A stretch of DNA of 64,000 bases from Arthrobacter globiformis (GCF_030818015.1 NZ_JAUSZX010000001.1:3286001-3350000), one strand, 5' to 3'; counted from the stretch's first letter, positions 38,663 to 49,694 are shown. The notes: generated by a model not told the origin, from the sequence alone. A program made the numbers and translations.

Positions 38663-40564
38663 TCAGTCCTCCTCTTCCCATTCCGGGGTCATGTTGCGGG
38701 CAACCTGGATCTGGTCGTTGCTGACCCCGGCGGGCACCATCGGCCACACCATGGAGTCGGGGCTGACCACGAAGTCGATGACCACGGGGCGGTCATTGAT
38801 TTCCAGCGCCTTCTGGATTGTTGCGTCGATGTCCTCGTCCCGCTCGCACCGGAAGGACGCGCAGCCGTAGGCCTCGCCGAGTTTGACGAAGTCCGGGATC
38901 CGGATGGTTTCGTGGCCGGTGTTCAGGTCGGTGTTGGAGTAGCGGCCTTCGTAGAAGAGGGTCTGCCACTGGCGCACCATGCCCAGCGAGGAGTTGTTGA
39001 TGACAGCGACCTTGATGGGGATCTTGTTGATGGCGCAGGTGGCCAGCTCCTGGTTGGTCATCTGGAAGCAGCCGTCGCCGTCGATGGCCCAGACCACACG
39101 GTCCGGCTCCCCCACCTTGGCACCCATGGCGGCGGGGACGGCGTAGCCCATGGTGCCGGCACCGCCTGAGTTCAGCCAGGCGTGCGGGCGCTCGTACTTG
39201 ATGAACTGCGCCGCCCACATCTGGTGCTGGCCGACGCCGGCAACGTAGATGCCCTCGGGCCCGGTCAGGGCGCCGATGCGCTCGATGACGCGCTGCGGCG
39301 CGCTGAGGCCGTCTTCGGGTTCGGTCCAGCCCAGCGGGTAGGTTTCCTTCAGGTTGTTCAGGAAAGCCCACCAGTTGTCCAGGTCCGGAGTTCCGGAAGT
39401 CCCGAACTGGGCGCGGACAGCTTCCGTCAGTTCCGGGATGATTTCCTTGACCGAGCCCACGATGGGAACGTCGGCGGTGCGGTTCTTGGAAATCTCAGCG
39501 GGGTCGATGTCCGCGTGAATGACCTTGGCATTCGGCGCGAAGGTCTTGAGAACGCCCGTGACGCGGTCGTCGAAGCGGGCGCCCAGGGTGACGAGGAGGT
39601 CAGACTGCTGCAGCGCGGTCACGGCCGAGACCGTACCGTGCATACCCGGCATGCCCACGTGCTGGGGATGTGAGTCCGGGAAGACACCGCGGGCCATGAG
39701 CGTGGTCACCACGGGGGCGCCGGTCAGTTCGGCCAGCTCACGCAGCTCGGCCGAGGCATGCGCCTTGACCACGCCGCCGCCCACGTAAAGCACGGGCTTA
39801 CTGGCCGCGGCGATCAGTTTCGCCGCCTCGCGGACCTGCTTGTTGTGGCCGCGGACCACCGGGCGGTAACCAGGCAGGTCGATCTTCGGCGGCCAGGAGA
39901 AGGTCATCTGCCCCACCTGCGCGTCCTTCGCGATGTCCACGAGGACAGGGCCCGGACGGCCTGTCGAGGCGAGGTGGAAGGCCTCGGCCATGACGTGGGG
40001 AATGTCGTTGGGGTCCGTCACCAGGAACGAGTGCTTGGTGATGGGCATGGTGATGCCCACGATGTCGGCTTCCTGGAAGGCATCGGTGCCGATTACTCCG
40101 CTGGCAACCTGGCCGGTGATGGCCACGAGCGGAACGGAATCCATGTGCGCATCCATGATGGCGGTGACGAGGTTGGTGGCACCGGGACCCGAGGTGGCGA
40201 TGCAGACGCCCACCCGCCCGGTGACCATGGCGTAGCCTTGCGCGGCGTGGCCGGCTCCCTGTTCGTGACGGACCAGAACGTGGTTCATTTTGGAGGCCAT
40301 CAAGGGGTCGTAGGTGGGCAGGATCGCGCCACCGGGCAAACCGAAAATGTCGTCGACGCCGAGTTCTTCGAGCGAGCGGACAATTGCTTCTGAGCCGGTC
40401 ATCACCGTCGGGGGTACGACGTTGTTCGGCCCAAGGACAGGAGAGGCGGCTGCAGCAGTGTCGACCCCGGCCTCAGCCGGCTTGTCGACGCGTTCCGGAG
40501 CCTTGGCGGCTCCAGCGGACTTTGAAGCCATCAGCGAGGGGCTGATGGGCGATCCTTTGCTCAT
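38663..40564 (-). CDS. ilvB: Acetolactate synthase large (catalytic) subunit
   Basis: TPP- and FAD-dependent enzyme making acetolactate or acetohydroxybutyrate, the first common step of Val/Leu/Ile synthesis. The 633-residue product has [34 protein letters not shown] with the catalytic Glu, [13 protein letters not shown], and the TPP site [14 protein letters not shown]. The ~55-residue N-terminal stretch is a variable actinobacterial extension. A ribosome site AGGAAGAG precedes the start. An attenuator lies between its promoter and its start. Confidence 0.97.
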   Translation of the reverse strand: MSKGSPISPSLMASKSAGAAKAPERVDKPAEAGVDTAAAASPVLGPNNVVPPTVMTGSEAIVRSLEELGVDDIFGLPGGAILPTYDPLMASKMNHVLVRHEQGAGHAAQGYAMVTGRVGVCIATSGPGATNLVTAIMDAHMDSVPLVAITGQVASGVIGTDAFQEADIVGITMPITKHSFLVTDPNDIPHVMAEAFHLASTGRPGPVLVDIAKDAQVGQMTFSWPPKIDLPGYRPVVRGHNKQVREAAKLIAAASKPVLYVGGGVVKAHASAELRELAELTGAPVVTTLMARGVFPDSHPQHVGMPGMHGTVSAVTALQQSDLLVTLGARFDDRVTGVLKTFAPNAKVIHADIDPAEISKNRTADVPIVGSVKEIIPELTEAVRAQFGTSGTPDLDNWWAFLNNLKETYPLGWTEPEDGLSAPQRVIERIGALTGPEGIYVAGVGQHQMWAAQFIKYERPHAWLNSGGAGTMGYAVPAAMGAKVGEPDRVVWAIDGDGCFQMTNQELATCAINKIPIKVAVINNSSLGMVRQWQTLFYEGRYSNTDLNTGHETIRIPDFVKLGEAYGCASFRCERDEDIDATIQKALEINDRPVVIDFVVSPDSMVWPMVPAGVSNDQIQVARNMTPEWEEED

Positions 40565-40633
40565 CGAACTCTTCCTTAGTGGATCTTGAATTGGTGTGGT
40601 GCTAGAGAAAACTGAACGTTCGTCCCGCCCGGA

Positions 40634-40674
40634 AAATAAAAAAACCCCTCAGCCTGATGGCTTTTCGAGGGGTT
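40634..40674 (-). terminator. Attenuator terminator of ilvBNC
   Basis: On the minus strand AACCCCTC pairs with GAGGGGTT around a 16-base loop and is followed by seven T's. It starts 28 bases after the leader-peptide stop and 70 bases before the ilvB ATG, so it is the decision point for transcription of ilvBNC. Confidence 0.9.
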
Positions 40675-40701
40675 GCGCGTGACAGTTCGTTACCAGTCGG
40701 G

Positions 40702-40761
40702 CTATGGAGCCACGCGCTTGGTAAGTACGACGACGGCGCCGACGGTAACGAATGCGATCAT
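40702..40761 (-). CDS. ilvBNC leader peptide (attenuation)
   Basis: A 19-residue ORF, MIAFVTVGAVVVLTKRVAP, ending TAG. Eight of its residues are Val, Leu or Ile (six Val, with VVVL in a run), the products of the operon. Ribosome progress over these codons would control RNA folding. TTCGTTACC inside the ORF (codons 4-6) can pair with GGTAACGAA after its stop, and GCGCGTG (codons 16-17) with CACGCGC next to the terminator stem, giving mutually dependent structures. The ATG sits about 7 bases after the -10, so the leader mRNA may be leaderless. C. glutamicum ilvBNC has a comparable Val-rich leader; the parallel is from general knowledge of that system. Confidence 0.85.
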   Translation of the reverse strand: MIAFVTVGAVVVLTKRVAP

Positions 40762-40767
40762 GCGTTC

Positions 40768-40796
40768 AGTTTTCCCTCTGGTAAGAAGCGTGTCAA
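40768..40796 (-). promoter_or_regulatory. ilvBNC promoter
   Basis: On the minus strand a consensus -35 TTGACA (40791-40796), 17-bp spacer, and weak -10 AAAACT (40768-40773). The predicted start point falls at the leader ATG (40761). Confidence 0.65.
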
Positions 40797-40820
40797 CGGA
40801 GCGAACCGCGATCTCACCAT

Positions 40821-40838
40821 GTGGACATCATTGTCCAC
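40821..40838. promoter_or_regulatory. Palindrome upstream of the ilvBNC promoter
   Basis: GTGGACA-TCAT-TGTCCAC is a perfect 7-bp inverted repeat ending about 25 bp upstream of the -35. Its position fits an activator or repressor site; the protein is unknown. Confidence 0.45.
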
Positions 40839-40870
40839 GAACTGATCCCTTCAACGGTAGGACCTTACCG

Positions 40871-40898
40871 AAGCCTGCCCACACAGGGCGGCAGGCTT
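40871..40898 (-). terminator. Second hairpin after ilvD
   Basis: AAGCCTGCC and GGCAGGCTT form a perfect 9-bp stem around a 10-base loop, in the ilvD-ilvB intergenic region. Together with 40923-40948 it probably stops ilvD transcription. No long T-run. Confidence 0.5.
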
Positions 40899-40922
40899 AA
40901 TAGGAGGATTCCGAGGGCCTCT

Positions 40923-40948
40923 GGTGCGCGGCGCCCGCGCCGCGCACC
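40923..40948 (-). terminator. Hairpin directly after ilvD
   Basis: GGTGCGCGGCG pairs perfectly with CGCCGCGCACC around a 4-base loop, 12 bases past the ilvD stop. Very stable but without a T-run. Confidence 0.55.
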
Positions 40949-40959
40949 AAGGGAAGGAA

Positions 40960-42681
<1,722 letters not shown>

Positions 42682-42906
42682 GGGTCAAAGTCTATGACTC
42701 CTGAAAGGCCGCCAACGACCGGAAGTGGCCGGTTTGGCCCATTTTCCAGAAAATTTCGATCAAATAGTGGACCCGCGTCTCACATTCCGGGACAGAGGGC
42801 CTGCGTGCCCTCTGCCCCGGTGGCGTTGACAAACCTAGACAGCCCTATTGACAGCGACGTACCGTCAAGCAACGGCAACCTCGTGCGACGGATGAAAGGC
42901 TTTGCT

Positions 42907-43908
42907 ATGGAGTGGATTATCTGGGTCATTGTCATTGTTTTGATCATCGCCATCGTCTGGTGGCTGCTGAACCGGAACTCGCGGGGAACGGCAACCGGCG
43001 CGGCCCGGACCGAACAGGTGACGTCCCCTGCCGGAACCGTTCCCGCAGCATCAACCGGAACGGAAGAGACGCCGTCGGCCGCTTCTGCCGCCACAGCGGC
43101 GGTGGGGCCTCCGTCAGACACCACCCGGACCGTACCGGAAACAGGCCGCCTGGCCGAACCGGACGCCGGGCCGGCAGCCGCCGAAGCCGCGCCGCTGTCG
43201 GGCCAGCCCGCCCCCGCGGCCACGCGCCCGGACCCCGAGGACGTGGAACCCGACATCGAATCCTGGGAGGCCGCCACCGCCCGCCCCTCCTCGGCGCGGT
43301 CCGCCGGAGGGGATGTTGACGACTGGGACGACGACGGTGACAAGGCCGAATGGGATGCCCAGTGGTCGGATGCAGGCAGTGCCGAGGCGGGCAGTTCCAC
43401 CGAGCAGGCTGCGGCGCAGCCTGCCACCCCGACGCACCACGCCGAGTACACGGACCCGCACGCCCCCACCCTGCCGGGCGCGGAATCGGCCGCGGCCGAA
43501 TCCCTGGACGCTGAGGCTGAAACCCAGCAGCGGATCCAGTCCTCCGCTGCCACGGAAGCCGGAGCCAGCCACGAAGCCCAGCCTCATCACCGCGAACCCC
43601 AGCCTCATCACCTGGAACAGGGCTTCGGTGCGGAACGGGGTTTCGGCGAACAGCCCATCCCCCACAAGCAGGCCTCCGGCGAAGACTCAGAAACCGCGGC
43701 GGACCGGCCGTACGGCGAGGGTTCGGCCTCGCCGGCCGCAGACGGCAGCGCCCCGGATGGATACGCCGTCAAGGGCGACGTGAGCGCCATGACCTATTAC
43801 GACGAAGACAGCGCGGGCTACCAGGACGCCAGGGCGGAAGTCTGGTTCCTTTCCCCGGCGCACGCCGAGGCTGCTGGGTTCCGGGCGCCGCGCCGGTCCC
43901 GGCACTAA
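42907..43908 (+). CDS. Membrane-anchored acidic protein with C-terminal sunset-type domain
   Basis: The 333-residue product starts MEWIIWVIVIVLIIAIVWWL, one N-terminal TM helix with almost no cytoplasmic part, followed by ~260 residues of Ala/Pro/Glu/Thr-rich low-complexity sequence and short His-rich repeats (EAQPHHREPQPHHLEQ). The last ~45 residues (GYAVKGDVSAMTYYDEDSAGYQDARAEVWFLSPAHAEAAGFR) match what I know as the sunset domain: xxIKG(N/D)..S..YH/Y...Y..T.AEVWF...A.AAGFR. AAAGG lies 7 bases before the ATG at 42907; the frame is open from 42448 but overlaps ilvD there. Function unknown. Confidence 0.75.
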   Translation: MEWIIWVIVIVLIIAIVWWLLNRNSRGTATGAARTEQVTSPAGTVPAASTGTEETPSAASAATAAVGPPSDTTRTVPETGRLAEPDAGPAAAEAAPLSGQPAPAATRPDPEDVEPDIESWEAATARPSSARSAGGDVDDWDDDGDKAEWDAQWSDAGSAEAGSSTEQAAAQPATPTHHAEYTDPHAPTLPGAESAAAESLDAEAETQQRIQSSAATEAGASHEAQPHHREPQPHHLEQGFGAERGFGEQPIPHKQASGEDSETAADRPYGEGSASPAADGSAPDGYAVKGDVSAMTYYDEDSAGYQDARAEVWFLSPAHAEAAGFRAPRRSRH

Positions 43909-43947
43909 CGCCCGCGCGGCGGCGGCAGACTGCGGACGGAGGACGCC

Positions 43948-45168
43948 ATGACACGCAACCACCCCCGAAAGCCCGCAACGGCTGCCGCCGCCATGCCCCT
44001 GGCAGTGACCGCCTTGGCACTGTCTTTAACGATGTCGCTATCCGGCTGCACGGACGACGGCGGCCAGCCCGCCCCGGGCAGCACCGGCTCCACGGCCAAC
44101 GGGGCAACTGCGACATCCACCCCGGGCACCGGCACACCGGGGACTAGCACCTCGGGAACAAGTGCGCCGGCTGCTTCCGGCACGGCAGCCCCATCGCCAC
44201 GGGCGCCGGAAGTGCGGGGCAGGATCGAGGGACTGCAGATTCCCTGGTCGACGGTGTTCCTGCCGGACGGCACTGCAGTTATTTCCGAACGCGATTCCGC
44301 CCTGCTCAAATCCGTGACGGACGGCAAGGTCAGAACCATCGGGGCCGTTCGCGGCGTCGTTCCTGGCGGTGAGGGCGGGCTGCTGGGCCTGGCGTTGTCG
44401 CCCGGCTTTGCCTCGGACCACTATCTCTACGCCTACTTCACTTCGGCCGATGACAACCGGATTGCCCGCATGCGCCTGGAAGGCACCGGGGCAGCCAGCG
44501 GCGGGGGCCTTCGGCTGGGTGAGCCGGAGGTGATCTTCTCCGGCATGTCCAAGGCCTCCACCCACAACGGCGGCAGGATCCGCTTTGGCCCGGACGGGTT
44601 CCTCTACGTCGGCACGGGCGACTCGCAGCGCAGGGCACAGCCGCAGGACCGGAACGCCCTGGGTGGCAAGATACTGCGGCTCACCAGGGACGGCGCCCCC
44701 GCGCCCGGCAATCCCTTCCCTAACAATCCCGTCTACAGCCTTGGCCACCGGAATGTCCAGGGCCTGGCGTGGGACAGCGAGGGCCGGCTCTGGGCCAGCG
44801 AATTCGGACCCGACGTCAATGACGAACTCAACCTGATCCAGCCCGGCGGAAATTACGGGTGGCCCGAAGTCACCGGGGCACCCCACCGGGACGGCTTCAT
44901 CGACGCCAAGGTTGTCTGGCCGTCGACAGCAGACTCCTCCCCCAGTGGACTCGAAATTGTCGGCAGCACGGCCTACCTCGGTGCGCTGAGGGGCCAGCGC
45001 ATCTGGGCAGTCCCGCTCAACGGCGAAAATGCCGGCACTCCTGTGGGCTATTTCACACGGGAGTTCGGGCGGATCAGGAACGTTTCGATGGCCCCGAACG
45101 GGGATTTGTGGGCCATAAGCAACAATCAAAACCCTGATTTTGCGCTGATTTTGAGGCTTCCACGCTAG
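43948..45168 (+). CDS. PQQ-type sugar dehydrogenase lipoprotein
   Basis: The 406-residue secreted lipoprotein has a long signal peptide with lipobox LSGC (near Cys33), a Ser/Thr/Gly/Pro linker of about 50 residues, and a six-bladed beta-propeller of the glucose/sorbosone dehydrogenase family: GLQIPWSTVFLPDG, GGEGGLLGLALSPGF, HNGGRIRFGPDGFLYVGTGD with the catalytic His, LGHRNVQGLAWD and EFGPDVNDELNLI. Related enzymes are soluble aldose dehydrogenases using PQQ. No PQQ synthesis genes are in this window, so the cofactor source is unknown. It starts 39 bp after the sunset-domain gene. Confidence 0.9.
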   Translation: MTRNHPRKPATAAAAMPLAVTALALSLTMSLSGCTDDGGQPAPGSTGSTANGATATSTPGTGTPGTSTSGTSAPAASGTAAPSPRAPEVRGRIEGLQIPWSTVFLPDGTAVISERDSALLKSVTDGKVRTIGAVRGVVPGGEGGLLGLALSPGFASDHYLYAYFTSADDNRIARMRLEGTGAASGGGLRLGEPEVIFSGMSKASTHNGGRIRFGPDGFLYVGTGDSQRRAQPQDRNALGGKILRLTRDGAPAPGNPFPNNPVYSLGHRNVQGLAWDSEGRLWASEFGPDVNDELNLIQPGGNYGWPEVTGAPHRDGFIDAKVVWPSTADSSPSGLEIVGSTAYLGALRGQRIWAVPLNGENAGTPVGYFTREFGRIRNVSMAPNGDLWAISNNQNPDFALILRLPR

Positions 45169-45285
45169 CGGCAGGACCCTCCACGCCGCTCGATTTCACA
45201 CTGGCCAAAACTTCGTGTAGAGTTTCATGTCGTTGCGGAGGTCAACGAGGGAAACAAAAGCCCACGGATGAACGAAACAACAGAT

Positions 45286-45361
45286 GCACCTCTAGCTCAA
45301 TTGGCAGAGCAATTGACTCTTAATCAATGGGTTCCGGGTTCAAGTCCCGGGGGGTGCACCA
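45286..45361 (+). tRNA. tRNA-Lys (anticodon CTT)
   Basis: Acceptor GCACCTC/GGGGTGC, anticodon stem ATTGA/TCAAT around CTCTTAA (anticodon CTT, reads AAG), T-arm CCGGG-TTCAAGT-CCCGG. Unlike the other tRNAs here, its 3' CCA (45359-45361) is encoded. Confidence 0.97.
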
Positions 45362-45364
45362 CCG

Positions 45365-45404
45365 AAGCCCCGCCTTCAGGCCGCAAGCCTGAAGGCGGGG
45401 CTTT
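45365..45404. terminator. Terminator between tRNA-Lys and the dehydrogenase gene
   Basis: AAGCCCCGCCTTCAGGC pairs perfectly with GCCTGAAGGCGGGGCTT around CGCAA, followed by TTTG on the plus strand. It ends the tRNA-Lys transcript and can serve the convergent gene too. Confidence 0.8.
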
Positions 45405-45455
45405 GTCGTCCCAACTCCGCCTCGGCAGCGGCAGACAGCGAAGTTTCTTCCTGCG

Positions 45456-46490
45456 TCAGCCCGCCGCCTGGAGCGCGACCCGCACTGGCTCCCCGGAGTG
45501 CAGCGATGCCTGGGCGGCGTCGGCCACCATCGAAGCAGCGACGGCGTCCTCCGGTGTGCACGGGTTCTGCCGCTGCCCCAGCACCAGCTCCACAAAGGCC
45601 GCCATCTCGGCACGGTACGCCGTGTGGAACCGCTCGGCGAACGTCCTGTGCGGCGGCCCGGCCGGGAAACCCACCTCCGGCTCTGCGGAGGACATCGCCA
45701 TCTGGGCATCCATCCCCACCATGACGGACCCTGCCGATCCCTGGAGTTCCAGCCGGACGTCATGTCCTGCCCCGTTGTAGCGGGTGGCCGAGACCGTTCC
45801 GACGCTGCCGTCGTCGAACGTCACCACGGCCAGCGCCGTATCGACGTCGCCGGCGGCACCGATTGCCGGATCACCGTTGTTGGAACCCTTGGCGAAAACC
45901 TCCACGATTTCCTTGCCGGTGAGCCACCGGAGGATGTCGAAGTCGTGGACGGAGCAGTCACGGAAGAGCCCGCCAGATGTCGCAAGGAACTCCACCGGCG
46001 GCGGTGTCATGTCGCAGGTGACCGCCCTGACGGTGTGGAGCCATCCCAGCTCCCCGGCGTCGAAGGCGCGCTTGGCTTCCAGGTAGCCCGGATCAAACCG
46101 GCGCTGGTGGCCGATCTGCACTGTGCCGCCCGTGGCCCGGATATGGTCGAGGACAGGCAGTGATTCCTCGACGTTCACGGCGACCGGCTTTTCGCAGAAG
46201 ACCGGGATTCCGGCGTCCACACCGGCCTTGATCAGGTCCGGATGGGTGGCGGTTCCGGTGGCGATGACCAGCCCGTCGATGCCGGAGTCAAGCAGGGCTT
46301 CAACGGAGGGAAAGAACCCGGCGCCGATTCCGCCGGCCAGAGAGCGGGCATGTTCTGCGGCAACGTCGGTCAGCTTGAGGTGCACCGGGGCGCCCTGCGG
46401 CCCCATCAGCTCATTGAGGCCGGTGATGTTCCGGGCGTGCATGGCGCCGATTCGGCCCACTCCTACGAGTCCGAGAGTTACTTCTGTCAT
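45456..46490 (-). CDS. Gfo/Idh/MocA oxidoreductase (inositol dehydrogenase-like)
   Basis: NAD(P)-dependent sugar or polyol dehydrogenase of 344 residues. It has the dinucleotide motif GLVGVGRIGAMHARN near the N-terminus, the EKP motif (PVFCEKPVAVN) and the catalytic DCSVHDFDILRWL with His. It resembles myo-inositol 2-dehydrogenases but the substrate is not proven. The frame stays open to 46754, overlapping the ABC ATPase gene; ATG 46490 with AAGGA upstream (MTEVTLGLVGVGRIG) is the start. It is the last gene of the uptake operon, 22 bp after the ATPase gene. Confidence 0.9.
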   Translation of the reverse strand: MTEVTLGLVGVGRIGAMHARNITGLNELMGPQGAPVHLKLTDVAAEHARSLAGGIGAGFFPSVEALLDSGIDGLVIATGTATHPDLIKAGVDAGIPVFCEKPVAVNVEESLPVLDHIRATGGTVQIGHQRRFDPGYLEAKRAFDAGELGWLHTVRAVTCDMTPPPVEFLATSGGLFRDCSVHDFDILRWLTGKEIVEVFAKGSNNGDPAIGAAGDVDTALAVVTFDDGSVGTVSATRYNGAGHDVRLELQGSAGSVMVGMDAQMAMSSAEPEVGFPAGPPHRTFAERFHTAYRAEMAAFVELVLGQRQNPCTPEDAVAASMVADAAQASLHSGEPVRVALQAAG

Positions 46491-46512
46491 GCTGGTCCTT
46501 GTCACGGCTCCC

Positions 46513-47439
46513 CTACTTCGACGCCCGGCGGGCGTCGGCCGTGGAGTCAGCAACGTCGGCGACTTCGGCCTGCACTTCCTTGACCACGTCGCCGTGCCCG
46601 CCGAGCTGTTCGAGTTCGTGGGCGAGTTCCGCGAGTTCGGCGCCGCCGGCCATTTGGGCGGTGAGTTCGTCGAGGGTGATGTCCTTCTTGTCGTAATAGC
46701 CGATCGATCTGCCGCGTTTGAGCAGCAGGAAGCGGTCCCCGACCGGGAAGGCATGGTGGGGGTTGTGGGTGATGAAGATGACGCCCAGTCCCCGATCGCG
46801 AGCCTGCAGGATGTAGCGCAATACGACGCCCGACTGCTTGACGCCGAGCGCTGCCGTTGGCTCGTCCAGGATCAGGACCTTCGCCCCGAAGTAGACGGCG
46901 CGGGCGATCGCGACGCACTGGCGTTCACCGCCGGAGAGCTGCCCGATGGGCTGTTCGACGTCGCGCAGGTCGATGCCCATATCGGCAAGTTCTTTTTTGG
47001 TGATGTCCTTCATGGCCTGGACGTCCATGCGCTTGAACAGGCCGAAGCCGGTGGTCAGCTCGGAGCCGAGGAAGAAGTTGCGCCAGATGGGCATCAGGGG
47101 GACGACGGCGAGGTCCTGGTAGACGGTGGCGATGCCGGCGTCCAGTGCATCGCGGGGCGAATCGAATTTCCGTTCTTCGCCCATGATGTGGAGCACGCCT
47201 TCGTCGTGCTGGTGCAGGCCGGCGATGATTTTGATCAGAGTGGATTTGCCGGCGCCGTTGTCGCCAAGGACGCAAGTGACCCGGCCGTTGTCCACGGCCA
47301 TGGTGACGTCCGTGAGGGCGACGATGTTCCCGTAATGCTTTCCCACATTCTCAAGCGAAAGCAGGTGCACGGGGGTGTGGGTCAGCGGGTCTTTTTCTTC
47401 TTTCAGCAGTGTCTGCTGATCAATCCGGTGTGCATTCAT
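46513..47439 (-). CDS. Sugar ABC transporter ATP-binding protein (CUT2/FrcA-like)
   Basis: The 308-residue product carries a single ATPase domain: Walker [10 protein letters not shown], signature [15 protein letters not shown], Walker [14 protein letters not shown]-loop [12 protein letters not shown]2 importers usually have a double-length RbsA-type ATPase; a single-domain one like this is found in FrcA-type fructose/inositol/ribose importers and must act as a homodimer. It sits between the permease and the dehydrogenase genes on one transcript. Confidence 0.92.
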   Translation of the reverse strand: MNAHRIDQQTLLKEEKDPLTHTPVHLLSLENVGKHYGNIVALTDVTMAVDNGRVTCVLGDNGAGKSTLIKIIAGLHQHDEGVLHIMGEERKFDSPRDALDAGIATVYQDLAVVPLMPIWRNFFLGSELTTGFGLFKRMDVQAMKDITKKELADMGIDLRDVEQPIGQLSGGERQCVAIARAVYFGAKVLILDEPTAALGVKQSGVVLRYILQARDRGLGVIFITHNPHHAFPVGDRFLLLKRGRSIGYYDKKDITLDELTAQMAGGAELAELAHELEQLGGHGDVVKEVQAEVADVADSTADARRASK

Positions 47440-47455
47440 TGGTGTTCGGCCCCTT

Positions 47456-48505
47456 CTACTTCAGTTCGGCGCGGCGCTTGACGATCAGGTTCACGATGGT
47501 GGCCAGGAGCAGCATCAGGCCCAGGAAGAACTTGAACCAGTCCGGGTTCCACTGCGCGTACACGATGCCCTTGTTGGCCATGCCGAAGATGAATGCGCCG
47601 ATGGCACCGCCAACGGCAGATCCGTATCCGCCGGTGAGCAGGCAGCCACCGATGACGGCAGCGATGATATAGAGGAATTCGTTGCCCACACCCTCGCCGG
47701 ACTGGACGGCGTCGAACGCGAACAGGTTGTGCATGCCTAGGATCCAGCCGCAGAAACCGACCGCCATGAACAGGCCGATCTTGGTCGCTTTGACAGGGAC
47801 GCCCACGGCGCGGGCGGCGTTGGCGTCACCGCCGACCGCGAAGATCCAGTTGCCCACCTTGGTGCGCAGCAGCACCCAGGATGCCACGGCAACCAAGGCG
47901 ATCCAGATGAAGACGGTGTTTTTGACATCCACCCCGGCGATGTTTACCGAGGAGGCAAAGATGGCACGAGCCGCCTGGTAGCCGTCCATGGTGGAGATGG
48001 ACGGGGAGGACACGCCGCCACCGATCATGCGGGTCAGGCCAAGATTAAGGCCGGTCAGCATCAGGAACGTCGCGAGCGTGACGATGAAGCTGGGCAACTT
48101 GGTCTTCATCAGGATCCAGCCGTTGATGTACCCGATGCCGAGCGAGACCACGAGGGCCAGGATCACCCCGACCCAGACGTTCATACTGAAGTACCAGCTG
48201 AACATCGACGCTGTGAGGGCGGAACTGATGACTGCAACGCCTGTGGAAAGGTCGAACTCGCCGCCAATCATCAGCAGGGACACACCCACGGCCATGATGC
48301 CGATGGTGGAACTGCCGTAAAGCACTGTGGCGAAGGCATTCGGCTGGATGAACGTCTGCGATACCGAGGCGAAGAAGACGAAGAGGACGATCGCGCCGAC
48401 GAGGGCGCCAACTTCCGGGCGTCCGAGCAGCTTCTGCAGGGGGTTGCGTTTTGCAACGCGCTCATCTGCCACAGCTGGTTTTGTCATTGTTGGGGTCATG
48501 GTCAT
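47456..48505 (-). CDS. Sugar ABC transporter permease (CUT2/FrcC-like)
   Basis: The 349-residue membrane protein has about ten hydrophobic segments and CUT2 permease motifs: [41 protein letters not shown], and [19 protein letters not shown] (the EAA-like loop). The cytoplasmic N-terminus is basic. It lies 54 bp after the binding-protein gene and 16 bp before the ATPase gene, forming a classic binding protein-permease-ATPase set. Confidence 0.93.
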   Translation of the reverse strand: MTMTPTMTKPAVADERVAKRNPLQKLLGRPEVGALVGAIVLFVFFASVSQTFIQPNAFATVLYGSSTIGIMAVGVSLLMIGGEFDLSTGVAVISSALTASMFSWYFSMNVWVGVILALVVSLGIGYINGWILMKTKLPSFIVTLATFLMLTGLNLGLTRMIGGGVSSPSISTMDGYQAARAIFASSVNIAGVDVKNTVFIWIALVAVASWVLLRTKVGNWIFAVGGDANAARAVGVPVKATKIGLFMAVGFCGWILGMHNLFAFDAVQSGEGVGNEFLYIIAAVIGGCLLTGGYGSAVGGAIGAFIFGMANKGIVYAQWNPDWFKFFLGLMLLLATIVNLIVKRRAELK

Positions 48506-48559
48506 GATGATTCTCCTTGCTTCCGCGCCCGGCGTTGGCCGGGCCCGGCTGGCGGGCTG

Positions 48560-49555
48560 TTAGCGGATGCCGTCCTTGGCGAACTTGAGGACGTCATTGG
48601 CTGCTGCCTTGTCGACGATGGACGGGCCGGTCAGCACGGGCTGCCCGCCGCCGATCTTGAATCCACCGCGCTTGGCCTGCCACAGTGCATCAATTGAGCC
48701 GTAGCCCTGCAGCCACGGCTGCTGGTCAACTGTAAAAATGACATCTCCGTCGGCAATTTTCTGGGCGAGCTCAGGGTTCATGTCGAACGAGGCCACCTTG
48801 GCCTTGCTGCCGGCGCCGGTCACGGCCTTCAGGATGGTCAATGTGTAGGGCGCACCCAAGCCAACGATGGCATCGGCATCAGCAGTAGCCTGCAGTTTGG
48901 CGGTAACCGTGGAGGAAACCTGGGCCATGTCAGTACCGGGAACGTACAGGATCTCCGTTCCCGGCACCTTTTCCTTGACCCCTGCGCAGCGGGCCTCCAG
49001 ACCCACATGCCCCTGCTCTTGGATGACACAGATGGGGTGTTTGAGGCCCAGTTCGCTGAGCTTCGTTCCGACGGCGACGCCAGCGAGCTTTTCGTTTGAC
49101 CCGAAGTGGGTGAAGGCGCCCAATTGTGCAGAGACCGATTCGCCGGCATTAAGGCTGACTACAGGAATACCCGCGTCCGTGGCCTTCTTGAGGGAGTCCT
49201 TCAACGCGTCCGGCTTAGCCAGTGTCACGGCAATGCCGTCCACCTTCTGATCAATCGCCTGCTGGACAAGCTGTGCCTGGCGTCCGCCTTCGGGGTCCGA
49301 GGTGTAGAGCAGCTCCACATTGTCCTTGGCTGCGGCTTCCTCAGCGCCCTTGCGGACAATGTCCCAGAAGGTGTCCCCGGGAGCGGCATGCGTGATGAGG
49401 GCGACCTTGATGCGCGGCGTCGACGCGGCCTGGCCGCCGGCCGCGGCATTTCCGTTTTCCGCCGGCCTTCCGCCGGTGGATGAGCAGGCGCTGAGGGCCA
49501 TCATCGGCACGACAGCGGCAACCAGCGCCGCCTTCCGCCATGAAAATTTCTTCAC
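48560..49555 (-). CDS. Sugar ABC transporter substrate-binding lipoprotein
   Basis: Periplasmic-binding-protein type 1 (ribose/inositol-like) of 331 residues. The signal peptide ends in lipobox LSAC (Cys near residue 24). The mature protein has IKVALITHAAPGDTFWDIVRKGAEEAA, VDGIAVTLAKPDALKDSLKKATDAGIPVVSLNAG and TVDQQPWLQGYGSIDALW. The frame is open to 49927, but GTG 49555 with AAGGAG 8 bases upstream gives the signal peptide at once. A promoter with an operator-like palindrome lies upstream. Confidence 0.93.
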   Translation of the reverse strand: MKKFSWRKAALVAAVVPMMALSACSSTGGRPAENGNAAAGGQAASTPRIKVALITHAAPGDTFWDIVRKGAEEAAAKDNVELLYTSDPEGGRQAQLVQQAIDQKVDGIAVTLAKPDALKDSLKKATDAGIPVVSLNAGESVSAQLGAFTHFGSNEKLAGVAVGTKLSELGLKHPICVIQEQGHVGLEARCAGVKEKVPGTEILYVPGTDMAQVSSTVTAKLQATADADAIVGLGAPYTLTILKAVTGAGSKAKVASFDMNPELAQKIADGDVIFTVDQQPWLQGYGSIDALWQAKRGGFKIGGGQPVLTGPSIVDKAAANDVLKFAKDGIR

Positions 49556-49622
49556 CGAAAATCTCCTTTGATCCGGGCTTCGGCCGTGCCAGGTCGCACC
49601 AGCCGAAATGTTGATATCTCCG

Positions 49623-49672
49623 ATCATCGTGACTCGGATCACAATTGTCAATGTTTGTCCTAACATTAGGAC
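49623..49672 (-). promoter_or_regulatory. Promoter and operator-like palindrome for the ABC uptake genes
   Basis: On the minus strand TTGACA (49646-49651), 17-bp spacer and GATGAT (49623-49628) form a near-consensus promoter. Just upstream lies GTCCTAA-TG-TTAGGAC (49657-49672), a perfect 7-bp inverted repeat. It does not resemble the CTAGA-N4-TCTAG sites beside the LacI gene, so a different regulator may act here. Confidence 0.7.
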
Positions 49673-49694
49673 GATAATAGTTTTGGCCGTGTGA

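Noticed and set aside
42780..43553. Minus-strand open frame rich in Ala/Ser opposite the sunset-domain gene
   Set aside because: Shadow of low-complexity coding sequence; no start signal, and the plus-strand frame has a TM helix and a conserved C-terminal domain.
45286..45404. tRNA-Lys 3' end as an integration (att) site for the sugar locus
   Set aside because: No direct repeat of the tRNA 3' end was found elsewhere in the window and no integrase gene is present.
45456..46754. 432-residue version of the dehydrogenase
   Set aside because: The extra 88 residues are the ABC ATPase gene read in another frame; the Rossmann motif begins directly after ATG 46490.
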